DNA of 18,924 nt from JAFGQU01 sp964483625 (lineage in GTDB: Bacteria; Omnitrophota; Gorgyraeia; Duberdicusellales; 4484-171), in NCBI GenBank assembly GCA_964483625.1, contig CAZABB010000035.1, positions 1 to 18,924 on the forward strand, in the 5' to 3' direction. Below are positions 14,077 to 18,924 of this stretch, piece after piece. The notes under the pieces were generated by a model. The model saw only the letters and a list, made by a program, of their open reading frames with translations, ran no database searches and was not told where the DNA came from. A program made the position numbers and the translations under genes. The first letter of the stretch is position 1; every line of letters starts with the position of its first letter.

Positions 14077-16627
14077 CGGCAGAAAGCATTTGCTTCCACT
14101 GGTGTATTTTTCCCAACGCATCCAGAGGAGTGAGCGCGTTTATCTCGCATTTTTCTAAATCTTGTTTCATTTTTTCCCAGAGAGGATCGCCTCCCCGGTC
14201 AAACAACGACATTTGCTGTTCGGTATCGGGGCCCGAACGGATTTTTTCCCGCAGATTCCCGTAGACTTCAAGCCGGGTCAAAATCTTTTTCGCTCTGGCC
14301 ACGACCTCACCGGGAACCCCGGCAAGCTTGGCCACGTAAATTCCGTAACTGTCGTCGGTTCCGCCCGGCACGATCTTGTGGAGGAAGATAACTTCATCGT
14401 TCCACTCCTTTACGGCAATATTGTAATTTTTTACTCCGGCGAAATCCTGCGTCAGAGCGTTTAATTCGTGGAAATGTGTGGCGAAAAGTGTTTTTACTTT
14501 TCGTTGCGCAAGATATTCCGAAACCGCTTGAGCCAAGCTCAATCCATCGTACGTACTGGTTCCCCGGCCGATTTCATCAAGAATGACCAGACTCCGTTCG
14601 GTAATATTGTTCAGGATATCGGCTGTTTCGTTCATTTCGACCATAAACGTACTCTGCCCTTTGGCAATATCGTCCCAGGCTCCTATCCGGGTAAAAATCT
14701 TATCCACAATCCCTACCTGGGCCGATTCGGCAGGCAGGAAGCTGCCGATCTGAGCCAGAATAACCAGTAACGCCACCTGACGGATATACGTCGATTTTCC
14801 CGCCATATTGGGACCGGTAATAACCAGAAGATGATTCTGCTCGCAATCAAGACACGTATCGTTGGCTATAAACGTACCGGAAACGGTATCTTCAATGACC
14901 GGATGCCGGCCTTGAACAATCACGATTTGAGCTCGTTCGGTTACCTCGGGCAATATATAGTTCCGGCGCCGGGCAAGCCAGCTCAATGAAGATAAAGCAT
15001 CAAGCCGACCAATCTGGCTGCTGGTCTGGTGCAGGCCGGCGGAGGCCTGTAAGATCGCATCATGCAATTGGGCGAGAAGTTCGGCTTCCCGCGTCAGAAC
15101 CGCTTCCTGCGCTCCCAGCATATTCTCTTCGAATTCTTTTAACGCCGGCGTAATAAACCGTTCGGCATTCACCAGGGTCTGTTTACGGATATATTCTCGG
15201 GGTACACGGGAAAGATTGGCTTTGCTGACTTCGATATAATACCCGAAGACCTTATTAAACCCGATCTTCAGCGACCCGATCCCGGTCTTTTCGATTTCTT
15301 TACGCTGCTGATCTTTTAACCATTGCCGTCCATTCTCCTGAATATCACGCGCCTGATCGAGGCGGGCATCGAACCCTTTACGGATTATCTTCCCCGCCGG
15401 GGCTGAAAGCGGTACCTCCGGATTCACCGCCCGCTCCAGAAGCCGACGGATATCGACGGGATCATCGATCCGGAACAATTCGTTCTGAGACTGAAAGCCG
15501 GCAATGAATTCCCGTATGGCCGGGACTCTGGTTAATCCCGTCCGCAACGCGAGGAGATCCCGGGCTCCGGCACAGCCGCAGCTGATCCGGGAAATACTGC
15601 GTTCAATATCGGGAATGTTCCGTAAGGTTTCATCTATCCGTTCGGCTATATCCCGGTTATCCTTTAACCTGAGTACCGCGTTCTGACGCATCCGGATTCC
15701 TCCGGCGCATTTAAGCGGATGGTAAACCCACTGGCGAAGGGTCCTGCGGCCCATACCTGAACGCGTATGATCGATGTTCTCAAGAAGACTTTCCAGCTCC
15801 AACCCGTTCACCGCCGCGGGCGAAATAAAAACCTGCTCGGCGTCATCATAGACTCTCGCCCGGTCAAGATGGGCCATGGATCTCTGGTTCACCTGACGCA
15901 AATATTCAAGCAGAGCGCCGGCTGAACCAATCCCGACACTCAGATGGTCGATACCGAACCCGGCGAGATTGTGGGTGGAAAAATGCTCGCAAAGGCTGCG
16001 GCGGGCGACATCGAGATTGAAGCTCCAGTCGGCACAGGGGCTCAAAGTAATGATTTTTGTCCTCAGCAGAGGATGCCGGAATATCTCCTTGATCCGATCG
16101 GACTCACTTTCGGGAAAAATACACTCATAGACGGGGAGCCGGGCGATAATCTGGAATATCTTTTCGGCGGTATCAAACTGATTCAGCTCAATCACTCCTG
16201 AAATCGTATCGGTAAACGCCACGCCAATTGTTTTCTTATTGGGCAGGAGAGAGACCAGATACCGGCTCTGAGCATTGTCGTCATCGATAAACGTGCCGGA
16301 GGTAATGACCCGGACGACGTCTCTTTTGACGATACCTTTGGCCGAGCGGGGATCTTCGACCTGCTCGCAAATCGCTACCTTATGATTGGCCTTTACCAGA
16401 CGAGCGATGTAGGAATCGGCGCTATGGAAGGGGATACCACACATAGGGACCTTTCCGGCCCGGCCGGCGCCGCGGGAAGTAAGCACCAGATCGAGAATTT
16501 TCGAGGCTTTTTTAGCATCATCGAAAAACATCTCGTAAAAATCACCCAGGCGGTAAAAAAGGATGTGATCGGTATATCTGGCTTTAACCTTTTGATACTG
16601 TGCCAGCATCGGAGTTGCATTTTCCAT
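14069..16627 (-). CDS. mutS: DNA mismatch repair protein MutS
   Basis: An 852-residue protein that recognises mismatches and small loops. The start at 16627 gives the standard opening MENATPMLAQYQKVKARYTD; the frame is open further upstream but without family sequence. The mismatch-reading Phe-x-Glu is F30-Y-E32 in LGDFYEMF. The ATPase has Walker A GPNMAGKST (605-613), Walker B LVILDEIGRGTSTYDG (Asp684-Glu685) and FATHFHEL. QMSLF at about 805-809 is a good beta-clamp-binding motif. The length and all domains fit MutS1. It is first in a mutS-mutL operon. There is no Shine-Dalgarno sequence; the predicted promoter ends 7 nt before the ATG, suggesting a leaderless message. Confidence 0.98.
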   Translation of the reverse strand: MENATPMLAQYQKVKARYTDHILFYRLGDFYEMFFDDAKKASKILDLVLTSRGAGRAGKVPMCGIPFHSADSYIARLVKANHKVAICEQVEDPRSAKGIVKRDVVRVITSGTFIDDDNAQSRYLVSLLPNKKTIGVAFTDTISGVIELNQFDTAEKIFQIIARLPVYECIFPESESDRIKEIFRHPLLRTKIITLSPCADWSFNLDVARRSLCEHFSTHNLAGFGIDHLSVGIGSAGALLEYLRQVNQRSMAHLDRARVYDDAEQVFISPAAVNGLELESLLENIDHTRSGMGRRTLRQWVYHPLKCAGGIRMRQNAVLRLKDNRDIAERIDETLRNIPDIERSISRISCGCAGARDLLALRTGLTRVPAIREFIAGFQSQNELFRIDDPVDIRRLLERAVNPEVPLSAPAGKIIRKGFDARLDQARDIQENGRQWLKDQQRKEIEKTGIGSLKIGFNKVFGYYIEVSKANLSRVPREYIRKQTLVNAERFITPALKEFEENMLGAQEAVLTREAELLAQLHDAILQASAGLHQTSSQIGRLDALSSLSWLARRRNYILPEVTERAQIVIVQGRHPVIEDTVSGTFIANDTCLDCEQNHLLVITGPNMAGKSTYIRQVALLVILAQIGSFLPAESAQVGIVDKIFTRIGAWDDIAKGQSTFMVEMNETADILNNITERSLVILDEIGRGTSTYDGLSLAQAVSEYLAQRKVKTLFATHFHELNALTQDFAGVKNYNIAVKEWNDEVIFLHKIVPGGTDDSYGIYVAKLAGVPGEVVARAKKILTRLEVYGNLREKIRSGPDTEQQMSLFDRGGDPLWEKMKQDLEKCEINALTPLDALGKIHQWKQMLSADE

Positions 16628-16634
16628 AGGTATA

Positions 16635-16662
16635 TTTATACCATAAAAAGCTTTGAGCGCAA
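16635..16662 (-). promoter_or_regulatory. Predicted mutS promoter; leaderless geometry
   Basis: Read on the minus strand: TTGCGC (16662-16657), a 16-bp spacer, and TATAAA (16640-16635), then 7 nt to the mutS ATG at 16627. Transcription would start at about the A of the ATG. No ribosome-binding site is present. Confidence 0.6.
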
Positions 16663-16739
16663 ACCGTATCGAAGAAAAGCCCACCTTTCCAACAATGCCC
16701 TTTTGGGAGGACGGGGATTTGCCAAAAAACAAAAATATG

Positions 16740-16768
16740 TTGACAGGAATTGATAATAATGATACGTT
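16740..16768 (+). promoter_or_regulatory. Predicted promoter of the second receiver gene; leaderless geometry
   Basis: TTGACA at 16740-16745, a 17-bp spacer, and TACGTT at 16763-16768, ending 7 nt before the ATG at 16776. The -10 is a fair, not perfect, match. No Shine-Dalgarno sequence precedes the ATG. Confidence 0.55.
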
Positions 16769-16775
16769 TAAACAT

Positions 16776-17156
16776 ATGTCGGATGAGACCTTAAAGAAAA
16801 TACTCATTGTCGATGACGAAGAAGAAGTCGTTGAATTCCTGAGCACCGTCCTTTCGCGGGCAAACTATAAGACGTTTCCCTGCACGCGGGGCAAAGAAGC
16901 CTTGACCCTGGCTGAGGAAATTTTACCCGATTTGATCATCCTCGATATTGTCATGCCCGACATCGAGGGGGGAGAGGTAGCTTCGATCCTTGCCTCAAAC
17001 CCACAAACGGCAAAAATCCCGATCATGTTCCTTACCGGCATTCTCACCAAGGAAGAGGAAGCGTCCCGGACGAAATCCGGTAAACATTTCATGCTGGCCA
17101 AGCCGACTACTTCCGAAGAAGTCATCGCCAAAGTAAACGAAATTCTCACCGCTTAA
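16776..17156 (+). CDS. Single-domain response regulator (second lone receiver)
   Basis: A 126-residue receiver domain. The start at 16776 gives MSDETLKKILIVDDEEEVVEF; the frame continues upstream but overlaps the mutS promoter zone and lacks family sequence. Key residues are the acidic pair D13-D14, phospho-acceptor D57 in LILDIVMPDIEGG, T87 in FLTG, and K109 in LAKPTT. No output domain is attached. It is divergent from mutS with 148 bp between the start codons. Its distance from the PAS-linked receiver at 9915 and its modest similarity to it suggest a separate pathway. No kinase is visible nearby, so its partner is unknown. Confidence 0.92.
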   Translation: MSDETLKKILIVDDEEEVVEFLSTVLSRANYKTFPCTRGKEALTLAEEILPDLIILDIVMPDIEGGEVASILASNPQTAKIPIMFLTGILTKEEEASRTKSGKHFMLAKPTTSEEVIAKVNEILTA

Positions 17157-17188
17157 TTTCTCAAATACCCCGCTCTGATACGATCCCG

Positions 17189-17217
17189 TTGACATATAAA
17201 AAATTCTATGCTATCGT
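17189..17217 (+). promoter_or_regulatory. Predicted promoter for hisH
   Basis: TTGACA at 17189-17194, a 17-bp spacer, and TATCGT at 17212-17217. The leader would be about 57 nt and contains an imperfect stem, GTTTTTA (17223-17229) against TAAAAAAC (17238-17245). I see no leader peptide with a run of His codons, so classical his attenuation is not supported. Confidence 0.6.
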
Positions 17218-17280
17218 GATGAGGTTTTTAAGGGCTCCTAAAAAACACCCGGCGGCTGGCTTGTAAAAATTTTTTCAACC

Positions 17281-17907
17281 ATGTCAAAAAAGATTGTTGT
17301 CGTCGATTACGGGCTGGGTAACCTGCGCAGCGTTACCAACGCTCTCAAAAAACTGGGAGCAACCGTTACGGTTTCCCACCAACCCGGCGAAATCCGTCAG
17401 GCTCAGGCGTTCATCCTGCCCGGGGTAGGCGCATTCTCTCGCGGCATGAAAAACCTTCAAAGCCGCGGACTCACTGATTTCTTGCGTGATGAAATAGCCA
17501 AAAAGAAACCCATCCTGGGGATTTGCCTGGGATTTCAACTCCTGTTTACCGAAAGCGAAGAACACCTGGTATCGCAAGGATTAAACCTTATTGAAGGCAA
17601 TGTAGTGCGATTCTGGCCGGGAGTAAAGATTCCGCATATGGGATGGAACCAGATCCGGTTCAATGCCGAAAACAACCAGGCAAGGGAAACGCTGTTTAAA
17701 GATATCCCTGAAGGAAGTTATTTTTATTTTGTCCACTCCTACTACGTTGCGCCCCGCGGCCGGGTTCTGGCAGCAACCACAACGTCTTACGGAGATGAAT
17801 TTGTCTCTTCAATCGCTCAAGATAACATCTATGGCACGCAATTCCATCCCGAACGCTCAGGGGACGTAGGATTACAGGTACTGAATAATTTTATAGAACT
17901 TATTTGA
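17281..17907 (+). CDS. hisH: Imidazole glycerol phosphate synthase, glutaminase subunit HisH
   Basis: A 208-residue class I glutamine amidotransferase that releases ammonia from glutamine and passes it to HisF in histidine biosynthesis. The opening VVDYGLGNLRSVTNALKKLG is typical. The catalytic triad is visible as C82 in GICLGFQLLF, H189 and E191 in GTQFHPERSGDVGLQ. The oxyanion strand is ILPGVGAF. The start ATG has no Shine-Dalgarno sequence. hisF follows after a 70-bp gap occupied by a repeat array, instead of the tight overlap or an intervening hisA common in his operons. No other his gene is in the window. Confidence 0.97.
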   Translation: MSKKIVVVDYGLGNLRSVTNALKKLGATVTVSHQPGEIRQAQAFILPGVGAFSRGMKNLQSRGLTDFLRDEIAKKKPILGICLGFQLLFTESEEHLVSQGLNLIEGNVVRFWPGVKIPHMGWNQIRFNAENNQARETLFKDIPEGSYFYFVHSYYVAPRGRVLAATTTSYGDEFVSSIAQDNIYGTQFHPERSGDVGLQVLNNFIELI

Positions 17908-17914
17908 CGATGAA

Positions 17915-17947
17915 ACGTCACACGACACACGTCACAGGTCACACGTT
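17915..17947. repeat. ACG heptad array between hisH and hisF
   Basis: Five 7-bp units begin at 17915, 17922, 17929, 17936 and 17943 (ACGTCAC, ACGACAC, ACGTCAC, AGGTCAC, ACGTTAA). The 16-mer CACGACACACGTCACA at 17921-17936 is also found at 1696-1711 and, inverted, in the right-hand 79-bp copy. The array starts 8 nt after the hisH stop codon. Unlike the other arrays it has no hairpin. Confidence 0.88.
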
Positions 17948-17977
17948 AAAAATAATATCGACTATTTTTAAATTAAT

Positions 17978-18739
17978 ATGCTGACCAAACGTATCATACC
18001 CTGTCTGGACGTTAAAAACGGCCGGGTCGTCAAGGGAATAAACTTTCTCGACCTCAAAGACGCGGGAGATCCGGTCGAACAAGCCGCCCGCTACGCCCGG
18101 GAAGGTGCTGACGAAATCGTCTTTCTTGATATTACCGCAAGCGTCGAGGCCCGCCGGGCCATGATCGAGGTAGTCAAAAAAACCGCCGAGGTCGTATTTA
18201 TTCCGTTTACCGTCGGCGGCGGCATAAAAACCATTGAAGACATCCGCCTTCTCCTTAAATCGGGAGCCGATAAAGTTTCAATCAATACCACCGCGGTCGA
18301 GCATCCCGAAATCCTGAAGCAGGGAGCCGAAGAATTCGGCAATCAGTGTATCGTTCTGGCAATCGACGCTAAAAAGAAAGCCGGCGGCGGCTGGGAAGTA
18401 TTCACCTACGGCGGCCGTACCCCGACGGGAATCGACGCGGTCGAGTGGGCCGTCAAAGGAGAACAACTGGGTGCCGGAGAAATCCTTTTGACCAGTATGG
18501 ATTGCGACGGGACAAAAGACGGATACGATCTCCCCCTAACCCGGGCCATCACCGAAAAAATCAATATTCCCGTTATTGCTTCCGGAGGAGCCGGAACTCT
18601 CCAGCATCTTTACGAGGCGTTTTCTGTAGCCGGCGCCGACGCGGCTCTGGCGGCATCGATATTCCATTATGACGAACATTCTCTCAAAGAAGCAAAACGA
18701 TTTTTACGGGACAAGGGCATTGCTGTCCGGCAAACATAA
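17978..18739 (+). CDS. hisF: Imidazole glycerol phosphate synthase, cyclase subunit HisF
   Basis: A 253-residue TIM-barrel enzyme that uses HisH-derived ammonia to turn PRFAR into imidazole glycerol phosphate and AICAR. The catalytic aspartates are D11 (RIIPCLDVKNGRVVKG) and D130 (IVLAIDAKK). Phosphate-binding loops FTVGGGIK and VIASGGAGT and the TSMDCDGTKDGYD loop are intact. The length matches the family. It works as a heterodimer with the adjacent hisH product. No Shine-Dalgarno sequence precedes the ATG, and the upstream 30 bp is AT-rich, so it could be read from the hisH transcript or from a weak promoter I cannot define. A DUF1846 gene begins 11 nt after its stop. Confidence 0.98.
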   Translation: MLTKRIIPCLDVKNGRVVKGINFLDLKDAGDPVEQAARYAREGADEIVFLDITASVEARRAMIEVVKKTAEVVFIPFTVGGGIKTIEDIRLLLKSGADKVSINTTAVEHPEILKQGAEEFGNQCIVLAIDAKKKAGGGWEVFTYGGRTPTGIDAVEWAVKGEQLGAGEILLTSMDCDGTKDGYDLPLTRAITEKINIPVIASGGAGTLQHLYEAFSVAGADAALAASIFHYDEHSLKEAKRFLRDKGIAVRQT

Positions 18740-18750
18740 AGAGAGGCCTT

Positions 18751-18924
18751 ATGATCCGAACACAAGGATTTGATAACGAAAAATATCTTACGGAACAGAC
18801 CGCTGAGATTCTTACCCGCGTCGAGAAATCCGATCACAAGTTGTATCTGGAATTTGGCGGTAAAATCATGTTTGATTATCACGCCGCGCGAGTCCTTCCC
18901 GGATATGATCCTAACGTAAAAATG
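18751..18924 (+). CDS. DUF1846 family protein, 3'-truncated by the window edge
   Basis: Only the first 58 codons are visible. The sequence GFDNEKYLTEQTAEILTRVEK, then KLYLEFGGKIMFDYHAARVLPGYDPNVKM, is the characteristic N-terminus of DUF1846 proteins, roughly 500-residue cytoplasmic proteins of unproven function. AGAGAGG lies 4 nt before the ATG, a fair ribosome-binding site. It follows hisF by 11 nt and is probably cotranscribed with it. The rest of the gene lies beyond the window. Confidence 0.85.
   Translation, partial: MIRTQGFDNEKYLTEQTAEILTRVEKSDHKLYLEFGGKIMFDYHAARVLPGYDPNVKM

Noticed and set aside
17218..17280. Histidine attenuator or leader peptide upstream of hisH
   Set aside because: No short open frame with a run of His codons, and the A/T stem is weak and imperfect.

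Overview
The window is about 19 kb of bacterial chromosome with balanced to slightly GC-rich coding sequence, tightly packed genes and no phage, plasmid, transposase, rRNA or tRNA that I can see. Exported coiled-coil and TPR proteins, a PilZ protein, PAS and receiver proteins and a U32 protein fit a Gram-negative, probably uncultivated lineage. An Omnitrophota-like or other candidate-phylum origin is only a guess, because no marker gene here settles it.

Layout. At 3-1637 (+) lies a 5'-truncated citrate synthase followed by a small membrane-anchored protein. At 1639-1806 is a dense array of 7- and 8-bp repeats. At 1813-6738 (+) are a cupin overlapping an exported clan GH-A glycoside hydrolase with calcium-binding-type repeats, an HPP-family membrane protein, and an 885-residue exported coiled-coil protein carrying a 91-residue tandem duplication. 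A second repeat array at 6739-6870 contains a perfect 79-bp inverted copy of the core of the first. At 6929-8953 (+) are two adjacent paralogous exported TPR proteins, followed at 9043-10283 (+) by a PAS-PAS protein and a lone receiver domain. A PilZ protein (-, 10339-10701) converges on that pair.

A U32 family protein (+, 10918-12141) converges on the mutS-mutL operon (-, 12295-16627). A second lone receiver (+, 16776-17156) diverges from mutS. hisH and hisF (+) follow, separated by a fourth repeat array. The window ends inside a DUF1846 family gene.

The main functional groups are mismatch repair (MutS recognition plus an endonuclease-type MutL), histidine biosynthesis (the HisHF imidazole-glycerol-phosphate synthase), signalling (PAS, receivers, PilZ) and envelope or exported proteins. 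The most unusual non-coding feature is a family of heptad/octad repeat arrays that start at or within about 8 nt of stop codons in four places, three of them holding small hairpins. A second notable feature is promoter geometry: three genes have a -10 hexamer ending 7-8 nt before the ATG, which suggests leaderless transcripts.
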